Positions 37,918 through 46,689 of a stretch of 64,000 bases of DNA are shown piece after piece (within the stretch, counting starts at the first letter, position 1; each line of letters opens with the position of its first letter). Source of the DNA: Pseudoalteromonas sp. CO133X. GTDB taxonomy: Bacteria; Pseudomonadota; Gammaproteobacteria; Enterobacterales; Alteromonadaceae. Below the pieces are notes generated by a model. It was not told where the DNA came from, made no database searches, and worked only from the letters and a program-made list of their open reading frames with translations. The stretch is from NCBI GenBank assembly GCA_004208945.1, contig SGPE01000029.1:310001-374000 (forward strand), read 5' to 3'. Made by a program: the position numbers and the translations under genes.

Positions 37918-38996
37918 TGCGTTTAGCCATTGCTGAAATTAACCTAAAAGCGCTTGCTCACAATTTAGCACAGGTGAAGCGCTTTGCACCTGATTGCAAA
38001 GTAATGGCTGTATTAAAAGCGAATGCTTATGGTCATGGCTTAGTTAAAATCGCCCAATACTTAAATGATGCGGATGCATTTGCGGTTGCACGTATTGACG
38101 AAGCGCTAGCGCTTCGTGCCGGTGGATTGACAAAACCTATAGTGTTGCTTGAAGGCTTTTTTCATAAAGATGATTTACCCATTCTTTTAGCGAATAACTT
38201 TCAAACCATTATTCATGATGAAAATCAGCTAAAAGTGCTTGAAGAAGCACAGTTAGATGCGCCTATTGCATGTTGGTTAAAAGTGAATACCGGCATGCAT
38301 CGTTTAGGTATTTCACCGTCACAGTTCGAAGGGTTTTATAGCCGCCTAAAAGCCAGTAAAAATGCGCACAATAACATTAAGTTGATGACTCATTTTTCAT
38401 GTGCTGATGATATTAACGATGATAAAACTGCGCAGCAGATTGCTTTGTTTGATGGCTTGGTTGCAGGAAAAGGTCAGCGTCATTGCTTGGCAAACTCCGC
38501 AGGCATTATCGCATGGCCTAACGGACATGGTGACTGGGTTCGACCAGGGCTGATGCTGTATGGGGTGTCGCCTATGCTAAATAGTATTGGTCAACAACAT
38601 GGCTTAGAGCCTGTGATGCGTTTAAAAACCCGTGTTATTGCGATTCGTGATGTTGACGCGAATCAGTGTGTTGGTTATGGCGGTCGTTGGCACAGTGATA
38701 AACCAACCAAGCTTGCTGTGGTCGCGATGGGGTATGGTGATGGTTATCCACGACACGCAGAGCAGGGCACACCGGTCGTTATTAAATCACAACGCTACGG
38801 CATTGTTGGCAGTGTGGCGATGGATATGATCACGGTTGATATTGGCGATAACCTCGACAACATCAAAGTGGGTGATGAAGTGATCATGTGGGGGCCTGAG
38901 CTTCCCGTTGAAGAAGTTGCCCAATGCGCGACAACCATTCCTTATGAGTTACTGTGTAATATAACCCCACGCGTAAGCTACGAGTATCAAGAGTAA
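37917..38996 (+). CDS. alr: Alanine racemase
   Basis: A 359-residue fold-type III PLP enzyme. Lys34 in AVLKANAYGHG binds PLP. The catalytic Tyr is in VGYGGRW, and MDMITVDIG near the C-terminus binds the carboxylate. It supplies D-alanine for peptidoglycan. Overlaps dnaB, the usual pair. Confidence 0.97.
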   Translation: MRLAIAEINLKALAHNLAQVKRFAPDCKVMAVLKANAYGHGLVKIAQYLNDADAFAVARIDEALALRAGGLTKPIVLLEGFFHKDDLPILLANNFQTIIHDENQLKVLEEAQLDAPIACWLKVNTGMHRLGISPSQFEGFYSRLKASKNAHNNIKLMTHFSCADDINDDKTAQQIALFDGLVAGKGQRHCLANSAGIIAWPNGHGDWVRPGLMLYGVSPMLNSIGQQHGLEPVMRLKTRVIAIRDVDANQCVGYGGRWHSDKPTKLAVVAMGYGDGYPRHAEQGTPVVIKSQRYGIVGSVAMDMITVDIGDNLDNIKVGDEVIMWGPELPVEEVAQCATTIPYELLCNITPRVSYEYQE

Positions 38997-39012
38997 CCTT
39001 GTAGTTACTCTT
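38989..39012. terminator. Bidirectional terminator between alr and the DUF2960 gene
   Basis: Stem AAGAGTAAC / GTTACTCTT with a six-base loop spans both convergent stop codons. Confidence 0.7.
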
Positions 39013-39244
39013 TAATGAAATACACGTCGCTAAATCCCATTCGTGCAAACTCTTGATCACGAAAGTTACGCACTGCTGAGGAGCCTTTTGAAGTCATTTC
39101 GACTTGCTGCTCCATTTTTAAATAACTCGTTAAATCAATACCTTCAGCCGCTGCAATCGCATGGTACATATCGCGGTATTTATCTTTAGCAAAATTGATT
39201 TCGCGAGGTTGGTTTTTAAATTTGTAAGTGATGCGGCGTGCCAT
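39005..39244 (-). CDS. DUF2960-like small protein
   Basis: A 79-residue basic protein, MARRITYKFKNQPREINF at the start and MEQQVEMTSKGSSAVRNFR in the middle. The pattern matches DUF2960, a short family found in Vibrio, Shewanella and Pseudoalteromonas. Function unknown. Convergent with alr. Confidence 0.75.
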   Translation of the reverse strand: MARRITYKFKNQPREINFAKDKYRDMYHAIAAAEGIDLTSYLKMEQQVEMTSKGSSAVRNFRDQEFARMGFSDVYFIKE

Positions 39245-39359
39245 AATGAATCCTCAAAGTTTATCGGGGCTGATTTTACACTAAAAAATAGCCATAGCCA
39301 TGACTTGTTAGTATAAGCGGGTTACAATGCCATACTTTTCAAAGACTCGGTAAATCATA

Positions 39360-39617
39360 ATGAAACTTTCAGTAGAGATCAGTAAGTACCCACTACATCA
39401 AGACTACATTCCATTTATCAAAGGTTTTATTGACCGTGTAAACAGTTATGAAGGGCTTAAAGTAATCACCAATACCTTGTCTACTCAGATTTTTGGTGAT
39501 TATGATTTAGTGATGTCTGTATTGAATACTGAAATCAAACGTTCTTATGAAGAGTTTGGCAAAGCGATTTTTGTGTGTAAGTTTTTACATGGCGATTTAT
39601 CGCCTAGCGATGATTAA
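39360..39617 (+). CDS. YkoF-like thiamine/HMP-binding protein
   Basis: An 85-residue protein, KLSVEISKYPL at the start, then GLKVITNTLSTQIFGDYD and AIFVCKFLHGDL. This resembles one repeat of YkoF, which binds thiamine and hydroxymethylpyrimidine. It heads a three-gene operon with a PnuC-type transporter and a small-molecule kinase, which supports a role in vitamin salvage. No TPP riboswitch was found in the 115 bases upstream. Confidence 0.65.
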   Translation: MKLSVEISKYPLHQDYIPFIKGFIDRVNSYEGLKVITNTLSTQIFGDYDLVMSVLNTEIKRSYEEFGKAIFVCKFLHGDLSPSDD

Positions 39618-39639
39618 TACCACAAGGTTACAGTAAAGC

Positions 39640-40263
39640 ATGGATTTTTTGACAGACACGTTTGCAGGATTTACTGCGATGTCTCTTTGGGAATATATTG
39701 CAGTTGCACTATCAATGGCGTATTTACTACTTGCGATTAAAGAAAGCCTATGGTGCTGGCCAGCCGCCTTTATAAGTACCTTTATTTATACCGTAATGTA
39801 TTGGAATGGCGCACTTTTGATGGAGTCGCTACTTAATTTTTATTATATGTATATGGCGGTATATGGGTGGATGGTCTGGCGTCGAGGGATGAATAATAAA
39901 GATCATCTACCGATTATTTCATGGTCGTTAAAAAGACATGCTGTTATCTTGCTTTTAACCTCATTAATTTCAGTGATTATTGGCTTTGTAATGGCTAATT
40001 ATACCCATGCTGATTTTGCCTACCTTGATAGTTTTACAACCTGTTTTGCTGTTGTTACGACTTATTTGGTTGCTAAAAAGGTGCTCGAAAATTGGTTATA
40101 CTGGATTGTGATTGATGCTGCATCAATGTACCTGTACTTTGAAAAAGGGTATTACCCAACACTCGTTTTATTTGTTTTTTATACGGTTATGGCGGCGTGG
40201 GGCTTTAAAACTTGGTATGAAGAATACGAGCAACATCAAGCTAAGCCACTTGCACAGTTATAA
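39640..40263 (+). CDS. PnuC-family transporter (probable thiamine transporter PnuT)
   Basis: A 207-residue membrane protein with about seven helices and the PnuC look: LAIKESLWCWPAAFIST, then FYYMYMAVYGWMVWRR. PnuC proteins import nicotinamide riboside; PnuT paralogues import thiamine. The YkoF-like gene upstream and a kinase gene overlapping downstream (TAATG) favour thiamine. Metabolic trapping by phosphorylation is the usual partner mechanism. Confidence 0.82.
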   Translation: MDFLTDTFAGFTAMSLWEYIAVALSMAYLLLAIKESLWCWPAAFISTFIYTVMYWNGALLMESLLNFYYMYMAVYGWMVWRRGMNNKDHLPIISWSLKRHAVILLLTSLISVIIGFVMANYTHADFAYLDSFTTCFAVVTTYLVAKKVLENWLYWIVIDAASMYLYFEKGYYPTLVLFVFYTVMAAWGFKTWYEEYEQHQAKPLAQL

Positions 40264-41069
40264 TGAAAACAGAGCAACAAATTCATGCGCTATTTACGCG
40301 CTTTAACTCTAGCTTATCGATTACCTCAATTAGCCCGTTGGTCGAGGGATTAAGCAATGATAACTACCTAGTAAAAACATCAACCAAGGCTTTCTTAGTT
40401 AAGCATTATCGCGACCACTGGCCGGCGATAGGGCTAGCTGCGCAAGCGCATTTTGCTAAACAAAGTTGCTGCCCAGCACCGCTTTGGTTAGAGCAGGCAA
40501 CTGATACTGCCATTTTTGACTACGTGGCGGGTAGCATAGCAAGCGGTGAGTTTTGTAGCAGTTTATTACCTGATTTAGTTAATTTGCATCGCTACCCAGT
40601 GCTAACCGAGCCCATGGATATTGCCTATGAAATTAACTACTACCGGCAAACAGCACGGTATCAGCAGCATGCGAGTTTAATTGGACAATCGCTCGCGTAC
40701 ATTGCTGCTGCGCCAAAAGATATGGGCTTTTGCCATAACGATTTGGTAAAAGAAAATATCATAGTGAACGAATCGGGCATGTTTTTAATCGACTTTGAAT
40801 ATGCCAAAAGTAATGATGTTTATTTTGACTTGGCTGCGCTGGTGGTGAGTTTTGGACTCAATGATTCGCAGCAACTGCAGTTACTTAAAAACTACCAATC
40901 ACTTGTGTGCGAACACCGTGAATTCAACTTATCGCTTGAAAAGCTTGCTGCGTTTCATGCTGTATTTTTACTATTGTGTATTTGTTGGTATGAACAACGC
41001 GGTGCAATGGATAAAGTGGCGCCACTGCTTACACAGCTTAACCACTTTATTAAGGAAGTAAAAAATTAA
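40263..41069 (+). CDS. Choline/thiamine kinase-like phosphotransferase
   Basis: A 268-residue APH-fold kinase. The ATP-binding Lys lies in FLVKHYRDHWP. The catalytic loop is GFCHNDLVKENII, followed by LIDFEYAKSND (metal-binding Asp). The choline kinase/thiamine kinase (ThiK) branch has this form. It overlaps the transporter gene by one base, so it probably traps the imported substrate, most likely thiamine. Confidence 0.8.
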   Translation: MKTEQQIHALFTRFNSSLSITSISPLVEGLSNDNYLVKTSTKAFLVKHYRDHWPAIGLAAQAHFAKQSCCPAPLWLEQATDTAIFDYVAGSIASGEFCSSLLPDLVNLHRYPVLTEPMDIAYEINYYRQTARYQQHASLIGQSLAYIAAAPKDMGFCHNDLVKENIIVNESGMFLIDFEYAKSNDVYFDLAALVVSFGLNDSQQLQLLKNYQSLVCEHREFNLSLEKLAAFHAVFLLLCICWYEQRGAMDKVAPLLTQLNHFIKEVKN

Positions 41070-41248
41070 AGGCCGCCAATTCGCTCGGCGAGTTCTTTAT
41101 ACTTTTTTACATCTTCTGGTTCAAATAAAGGCTCACCTTTGTCATCTTGTGATTTCGAGATTAGTAAATGCTCGCGAGCAAGTCGTTTAACACGTTCGAC
41201 TTTTACACCTAAAAATTCTGCAACTTGCTCTGTAGACATTAAACTCAT
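41066..41248 (-). CDS. Small helix-turn-helix protein
   Basis: A 60-residue protein starting MSLMSTEQVAEFLGVKVERVKRLAREHLL, an excisionase/MerR-like helix-turn-helix, with a short acidic Leu-rich end. ATG 41248 follows AAGGGG at nine bases; a longer frame to 41272 lacks a site. It overlaps the end of the convergent kinase gene. Whether it controls a neighbour is unknown. Confidence 0.7.
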   Translation of the reverse strand: MSLMSTEQVAEFLGVKVERVKRLAREHLLISKSQDDKGEPLFEPEDVKKYKELAERIGGL

Positions 41249-41467
41249 ATTCAAATTCCCCTTACACGGCAATGAGTGCCATTTGTTATTTAATTTATTA
41301 AGTATACGTTAATACCGTGGTTCTGCCCGAATGTGAAGTGTTTTAATGCAATTTGCTGAATTTATAAGCATATAGGGCTTTAGATGCTAGCATTTAAGGC
41401 AAGATGCCATTATCATTGCCGAGTTGTCATACTGATATCGCGAGTCAGTATTGATGACGACAAATGT

Positions 41468-41542
41468 GCTCTCGTGGTGAAATGGATATCACGTGGCCCT
41501 CCGGAGGCTAAGTTGCAGGTTCGATCCCTGCCGAGAGCGCCA
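41468..41542 (+). tRNA. tRNA-Arg (CCG)
   Basis: A full cloverleaf folds by eye: acceptor GCTCTCG / CGAGAGC, D stem GTGA / TCAC, anticodon stem TGGCC / GGCTA with loop CTCCGGA (anticodon CCG at 41501-41503), T stem GCAGG / CCTGC around TTCGATC, discriminator G and encoded CCA. It reads CGG codons. It stands alone; no T-rich terminator is evident. Confidence 0.95.
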
Positions 41543-41872
41543 TTTGCTCTGCTATTTATTTCCTTTTTAAACTTATCATTCCTCCATCAAACTACTTACT
41601 TACGATAGTAAAGCTGCATATTTAAGCCTGTTCAAACATCATCCCTTATAAGTAATTCATTAAACTTATTTGTATTTTATGTTCCTGCGTTTAAGTCTGT
41701 TACTTAAAATACTTTCAATTCCCTTTTTAATTGCAAATTTAATTGATAATCATTATCATTAACTTTGTTTCGGCATAGCTATACGCAAGTGTACTTAGTT
41801 TCTCTTGTACTGTTGATTTCAAACTGCGTTTTATGTTGATAGACACACCATTAAAGCTTAAAAGGAAACTTA
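41543..41872. other. Intergenic region with a Fur box
   Basis: A 330-base AT-rich gap after tRNA-Arg. Apart from the Fur-like site at 41739-41761 and a presumed promoter for the next gene, nothing else was recognised. Confidence 0.5.
41739..41761. promoter_or_regulatory. Fur box
   Basis: TTGATAATCATTATCATTA contains an exact GATAATCATTATC core; 15 of 19 positions match the Fur consensus. It lies about 112 bases before the start of a secreted DUF4198 protein, which is probably iron-regulated. Confidence 0.65.
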
Positions 41873-42532
41873 ATGAACAGCTTAAAGAATTTACTTTTTA
41901 TTACTGCACTTATCGGCAGTAGTTTTGCAAATGCACATGAAGTTTGGTTGGTAAAGTCTGCAAAAGGCGATGATATAAAACTGTATTTAGGAGAGCCTGG
42001 TGAACCTGAATCTGGCGATAGTATTGCAGGGCTAGAAAATGCACAGGTATTTGTTAATGATAGTCAGTCGACTTTAGCGCTTACTCAACACCAAAACTAT
42101 TGGTTAGCTGAGGTAAAAGAGCAAGGTGATGTAAGAGCTTTCATAGATGATTTATGGGAACCTTGGAAAATGGAGAAAACCTCAGAACAAGAGGCGGATA
42201 AGCTCCAAGCGGCTAAGCTTTATGCTAAGGCTGGCCGTCAAGATACCAAAGCTAAACAAGAGCTGGAGTTCGTGCCAAGCAAAGCAAACGGGAACACCTT
42301 TACACTTGTTTATAAAAATAACCCTGTTGTTGATCATGCTGTATTAGTGCAAACACCTAGCCAGCATTTAAAAATAACAACCGATAAAAAAGGGCAATTA
42401 ACTGTTACCAATAAAGAGAAAGGAACCTACATTATTTCCAGTGATTACCCTGTTGAAGGAAAGGCTGTCGTTGCCGGTAATCAGGTTGATAGCACGTATA
42501 ATATTGTAACGATTAGTTTTCGAGTTGATTAA
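41873..42532 (+). CDS. Exported DUF4198 family protein
   Basis: A 219-residue exported protein: signal peptide cut near FANAHE, mature start HEVWLVKS. The N-terminal His after the signal is typical of DUF4198, which in related proteins occurs with metal transport (for example nickel/cobalt or TonB systems). The domain ends with the beta-sandwich stretch TYIISSDYPVEGKAVVAG. A Fur box upstream indicates repression by iron. No transporter gene is adjacent. Ribosome binding site AAAGGAAA. Confidence 0.8.
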   Translation: MNSLKNLLFITALIGSSFANAHEVWLVKSAKGDDIKLYLGEPGEPESGDSIAGLENAQVFVNDSQSTLALTQHQNYWLAEVKEQGDVRAFIDDLWEPWKMEKTSEQEADKLQAAKLYAKAGRQDTKAKQELEFVPSKANGNTFTLVYKNNPVVDHAVLVQTPSQHLKITTDKKGQLTVTNKEKGTYIISSDYPVEGKAVVAGNQVDSTYNIVTISFRVD

Positions 42533-42690
42533 CTTTAAAATGTGATACGCATTTTAAACTTACTAGTTAGCTCTTTAATTTTGGCTACCTAAGTCAAATA
42601 GTCGGCTAGCTTGTGAGTGAGAATGTGGTTTGCTGATACTGTTATTATTTTCTACACTAGTCGAACTTGTATTCTTTTAAAGATAAAAAT

Positions 42691-42912
42691 ATGACTTATA
42701 GTCCAATACCTTGTGCTGACTACGATCAATATGAGCTTTGGTGTATGCAAAACGCTGAGTTGTTGATCACATTAGATTCTGGTGAGCAGCTTCAGGGCAA
42801 AGCAGTAAATTTGAAAATAATACACCCCGATGGTGAACACTTAATTATTACAACTGCAAAAGGCGAACATAACGTTCGCCTTGATTTAATTACTTCAGTA
42901 GTTGTTGTTTAA
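42691..42912 (+). CDS. rof: Rho-binding antiterminator Rof
   Basis: A 73-residue Rof (YaeO): YSPIPCADYDQYELWCMQN at the start, then an Sm-like beta barrel. Rof binds Rho and reduces termination. ATG 42691 was preferred over an upstream TTG at 42667, since family members start with this MTYxPI-like sequence. Convergent with zntB. Confidence 0.88.
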   Translation: MTYSPIPCADYDQYELWCMQNAELLITLDSGEQLQGKAVNLKIIHPDGEHLIITTAKGEHNVRLDLITSVVVV

Positions 42913-42918
42913 CCCTAG

Positions 42919-43890
42919 TTAGAGCCACTTTTTATTTTTAAAGTAAATGCCAATACCGACAGTAAGCACGACTAAAAATATTAAAAATACGCTGAATGCA
43001 TAGGGGTTTTCAGTACCTGGTATACCGCCAACATTCACACCTAATAAGCCTGTTAAAAAGCCCAGTGGCAAGAAAAGTGCCGCGACAACCGACATCACAT
43101 ACATACGTTGATTAAGTTGCTCAGACACTTGATTAGCAATAGTTTGTTGAATGATTTGCGCGCGCTCAATTGAGCTGTCTAGCTCTTCTAAAAAGCGAAT
43201 TAACATGTTGGTTGTTTCGTTTAAACGTGCTTTATCATCTTCATCTAACCACTTGTACTTATTGTTTAATAAAGTGATAAGGGCTTCTTTTTGTGGCCTT
43301 AAATAGCGTTTTAGAGCAATGGTTTGGCGACGCATTTGCGCTAACGCTTGGTTATCAAAGCCTTTATTTGGTTCGTCAATTTCATCTTCAAAAATATCTA
43401 ACGTGTCATCAAGACTGTCAATCACACCTTGCATGCGTGATGTTAAATTTTGTGCCAAATCACACACTAATTCAGAGATTGAACAGGGGCCGTTACTATC
43501 ATTAAATGACGCAACAACATCTTGTACAGAGAGCAAACGACGTTTGCGAGTTGTCACTATGATGTTTTCATTAATGAATAAACGTAAAGACACCATGTCT
43601 TCAGGGCTTTGCGCAGGATTTAGATTAACGCCACGCAAAAACAGCATAGTGCCATTGGTAACTTTAGTCAGGCGCGGGCGTGTCTCATCTGCTGTCAATG
43701 ATGCTAATTCGTAATCAGTTAATAGATTACTGCTTTCAAGCCACTGAATCGCCTCAGGCTGACTATAATCCATATGAACCCAAAGTTTTCCGTGTTCGGG
43801 TTGCCAATTTTGCAGCTCAGTACTATTGTCAATAGCACGCGCACCGCCTTGCTCGTCTAAAATTAAGACATGAAGTAACCCATTGATCAT
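42919..43890 (-). CDS. zntB: Zinc transporter ZntB (CorA family)
   Basis: A 323-residue CorA-type protein: a long cytoplasmic region of helices, then two C-terminal membrane helices with the GVN motif (FLTGLLGVNVGGIPG). The N-terminal half resembles ZntB (LWVHMDYSQPEAIQWL). ZntB carries zinc, probably with protons. Monocistronic. Confidence 0.9.
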   Translation of the reverse strand: MINGLLHVLILDEQGGARAIDNSTELQNWQPEHGKLWVHMDYSQPEAIQWLESSNLLTDYELASLTADETRPRLTKVTNGTMLFLRGVNLNPAQSPEDMVSLRLFINENIIVTTRKRRLLSVQDVVASFNDSNGPCSISELVCDLAQNLTSRMQGVIDSLDDTLDIFEDEIDEPNKGFDNQALAQMRRQTIALKRYLRPQKEALITLLNNKYKWLDEDDKARLNETTNMLIRFLEELDSSIERAQIIQQTIANQVSEQLNQRMYVMSVVAALFLPLGFLTGLLGVNVGGIPGTENPYAFSVFLIFLVVLTVGIGIYFKNKKWL

Positions 43891-44038
43891 ATTGAAATCT
43901 CGTTTTACAAATAGTGCGATATAGTTGATTATAGTTTAGCCTACGTCAATTAAATCGATTTATCGAGGGGATAAATATATTTCGTTGGTGTTTCTAGCTC
44001 TGTAGCGTATAAGACACTTTTTTATAGAGGGCACATTA

Positions 44039-44461
44039 ATGACTGCAAAAATTATTGTTGGCTGGCGCGAATGGTTGAGCTTACCTGAACTGGGAATCGA
44101 TAAGATCAAAGCGAAAGTGGACACTGGTGCGCGTACTTCGTGTATTCATGCTTTTGATGTTGAAGAGTTTTCAGAAAATGGTGAGAACTGGGTGAAATTT
44201 TCAACCCACCCTTTACAAGACGATGAAGAAACAATAGTAGAGTGCCGCGCAAAAGTTGTTGAGCGTAAGTATGTGACCAGCTCAAGTGGTCAGCGCGAAC
44301 TTCGCTACTTTATCGAAACAAAATTAGTCGCAGGAAACCAAAGCTGGCCTGTAAGGGTGACTTTAAGTAACCGTTCAACAATGAAGTTTAGAATGTTGTT
44401 AGGGCGTACAGCAATGGAAAACCGCATAGTCGTTGATCCGGCTTTATCTCATTTATTATAG
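44039..44461 (+). CDS. RimK-associated retropepsin-like protein
   Basis: A 140-residue protein with the motif KAKVDTGARTSCIHA: the DTGA aspartic protease signature of the PF05618 family, often annotated 'ATP-dependent zinc protease'. It stands upstream of rimK with the same orientation, 57 bases apart. In other bacteria such genes travel with rimK. The precise activity is not settled. Confidence 0.85.
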   Translation: MTAKIIVGWREWLSLPELGIDKIKAKVDTGARTSCIHAFDVEEFSENGENWVKFSTHPLQDDEETIVECRAKVVERKYVTSSSGQRELRYFIETKLVAGNQSWPVRVTLSNRSTMKFRMLLGRTAMENRIVVDPALSHLL

Positions 44462-44518
44462 AAAAGGACTTATCACACGTTTTTACGTGTATGAGTTTAT
44501 CAGTTAAGGTTTTTAACT

Positions 44519-45424
44519 ATGAAACTTGGTATTTTATCACGCAACCAAAATTTATATTCAACACGTCGCTTGATTGAAGCTGCTGAGCAGCGTGGTCATG
44601 AAGTAAAAGTGATTGATGCACTACGTTGTTATATGAACATCAATTCAGAGCAACCTGAAATACATTACCGCGGTGAAAATTTAAAAGATTTTGATGCAAT
44701 TGTACCGCGCATTGGTTCATCAGTGACTTTTTATGGCTGTGCAGTATTACGCCAATTTGAAATGATGGGTGTATTCCCTGTGAATGAATCAGTCGCAATT
44801 ACTCGCTCGCGAGATAAGTTACGTTCATTACAACTATTATCACGTAAAGGCGTAGGCATGCCAGTAACAGGGTTTGCGAGTAAACCCGATGATGTAAAAG
44901 ACTTACTAAGCATGGTAGGTGGCACGCCTGTAGTAATTAAGTTACTTGAAGGTACACAAGGTATCGGCGTGGTATTAGCTGAAACACGTAAAGCGGCAGA
45001 AAGTGTAATCGAAGCGTTTATGGGTTTAAAAGCCAATATCATGGTGCAAGAGTACATAAAAGAAGCGGGCGGTGCGGACATTCGCTGTTTTGTATTAGGC
45101 GATAAAGTGATTGCGGCGATGAAACGTCAGGCGCAAGAAGGTGAATTCCGTTCTAATTTACACCGTGGTGGTAGCGCGACACTAGTGCGTATTACCCCAG
45201 AAGAAAGAAAAACAGCCGTTGCAGCAGCTAAAGCAATGGGCTTAAACGTAGCGGGCGTTGATTTACTTCGCTCAGCACGTGGTCCATTGGTGATGGAAGT
45301 AAACTCGTCACCAGGCCTTGAAGGCATTGAAGTTGCAACCGGTAAAGACATTGCTGGCATGATTGTCGAGTTTATTGAAAAAACAGCGGCATCAAAAAGA
45401 ACAGCAACGCGTGGTAAAGGCTAG
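44519..45424 (+). CDS. rimK: Ribosomal protein S6 modification ATP-grasp ligase RimK
   Basis: A 301-residue ATP-grasp ligase. The opening [18 protein letters not shown] and the ATP-grasp segments [18 protein letters not shown] and [14 protein letters not shown] are RimK signatures. In E. coli RimK adds glutamate residues to the C-terminus of S6; here rpsF carries a Glu-rich tail. Middle gene of a three-gene operon. Confidence 0.95.
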   Translation: MKLGILSRNQNLYSTRRLIEAAEQRGHEVKVIDALRCYMNINSEQPEIHYRGENLKDFDAIVPRIGSSVTFYGCAVLRQFEMMGVFPVNESVAITRSRDKLRSLQLLSRKGVGMPVTGFASKPDDVKDLLSMVGGTPVVIKLLEGTQGIGVVLAETRKAAESVIEAFMGLKANIMVQEYIKEAGGADIRCFVLGDKVIAAMKRQAQEGEFRSNLHRGGSATLVRITPEERKTAVAAAKAMGLNVAGVDLLRSARGPLVMEVNSSPGLEGIEVATGKDIAGMIVEFIEKTAASKRTATRGKG

Positions 45425-45471
45425 GCCTTTACCTGCTATTGATATAAGCGCTCTATTAAAAGGAACAGTGC

Positions 45472-46530
45472 GTGGCAAAGGTTAAGAAAAATACACCGTT
45501 TTCAATTTTGGGTGATACTGTTGGGGTTGGAGAACGCAAAGCGTTTTCGATTGAGGCTGCAAAGCTTTATACCCACTCACCGTTGAATATTCCGATTGAA
45601 GTTGTAAATGGAGTGCAGCAAGGGCCTGTGCTAATGGTGTGTGCTGCAATTCATGGTGACGAGTTAAATGGGGTTGAAGTTGTAAGACAGCTACTTGCTA
45701 AAATTGACCCAGAGCAATTGCGTGGAACCATTATTGCTGTACCGATTGTGAATGTATTTGGCTTTATCCATAAGTCGCGTTACTTACCTGACCGCCGTGA
45801 TATGAATCGTAGTTTTCCTGGTTCAACACGAGGCTCGTTAGCAGGGCGTATGGCGAATGCGTTTTTTACTCAAGTAGCAGTGCATTGTACGCATATTATT
45901 GATTTACATACTGGCGCAATCCATCGTACTAACTTGCCACAGATCAGAGCCAACTTAAGTGACCCCGAGACTGCAGCTATGGCTAAAGCATTTGGTACGC
46001 CGGCAGTGATTGACGCCTCACTGCGTAATGGCTCATTGCGTAGTGAGGCGGCCAATTTAGGCATTCCTGTTATCACTTATGAAGCGGGAGAGGCACTTCG
46101 CTTTGACCCAATTGCCATTGCCGCAGGCGTGCAAGGGGTTGATTATGTTATGCGCCATTTAAAAATGGTGCGTGGTAAGCGTGCTAAAAAGCTTCCTGAG
46201 CCAGTGATTGCAAGCTCGACGAGCTGGATACGTGCCGAAGTGGATGGTATTGTCCGTGCGCAAGTATCCCTTGGTGAGCGAGTGATGAAAGGGCAAGTGC
46301 TCGCTTATATCAGTAGTCCATTAGGTGATGCTGAGCTTGAGCTACTGGCACCCCGCAGTGGTATTGTTATTGGCCAGCAAACGATGCCACTTGTAAACGA
46401 AGGGGATGCAGTGTTTCATTTAGCTTACTTTGCCCATGCGAATAGCCTTGTAGAGCAACAGCTCGAAACCTTTATTGATGAAATAAGCGATATTGAAGAC
46501 GAGCTAAAAACGGCTGAACTCAATAACTAA
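45472..46530 (+). CDS. Succinylglutamate desuccinylase/aspartoacylase family protein (RimB-like)
   Basis: A 352-residue zinc carboxypeptidase-like protein. The zinc ligands are seen in IHGDELNGVEVV (His, Glu) and IIDLHTG (His). The C-terminal part has a barrel-like domain (VDGIVRAQVSLGERVMKGQVLAYI). In Pseudomonas, RimB, RimA and RimK control ribosome modification; this gene follows rimK by 47 bases and could be the equivalent. Start is GTG 45472, with AAGGAAC upstream. Confidence 0.83.
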   Translation: MAKVKKNTPFSILGDTVGVGERKAFSIEAAKLYTHSPLNIPIEVVNGVQQGPVLMVCAAIHGDELNGVEVVRQLLAKIDPEQLRGTIIAVPIVNVFGFIHKSRYLPDRRDMNRSFPGSTRGSLAGRMANAFFTQVAVHCTHIIDLHTGAIHRTNLPQIRANLSDPETAAMAKAFGTPAVIDASLRNGSLRSEAANLGIPVITYEAGEALRFDPIAIAAGVQGVDYVMRHLKMVRGKRAKKLPEPVIASSTSWIRAEVDGIVRAQVSLGERVMKGQVLAYISSPLGDAELELLAPRSGIVIGQQTMPLVNEGDAVFHLAYFAHANSLVEQQLETFIDEISDIEDELKTAELNN

Positions 46531-46551
46531 TAGCTGTTAATCTTTTACTTT

Positions 46552-46576
46552 AAAAGCCGCAATTTGCGGCTTTTAT
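46552..46576 (+). terminator. Terminator of the rimK operon
   Basis: Stem AAAAGCCGC / GCGGCTTTT with an AATTT loop, then T-rich DNA, 21 bases after the stop. Confidence 0.88.
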
Positions 46577-46689
46577 TATTTGAGATAAGCGTTAATTACA
46601 GACATTTCTGATTAACCAAACATTGAATTAACTTCTTTAGTGTTTAAAATAGAGACGAATGGAATTAGTCAATTTATAAGGAAATTACT

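Noticed and set aside
39245..39359. TPP riboswitch ahead of the thiamine-type operon
   Set aside because: No CUGAGA or GACC-type core could be found in the short gap.
41468..41542. tRNA-Arg as an attachment site for an island
   Set aside because: No repeat of the tRNA 3' end, integrase or foreign genes follow in the next several kilobases.
41384..41608. Plus-strand open frame of 74 codons
   Set aside because: It runs through tRNA-Arg and has no family-like sequence; it is a chance frame.
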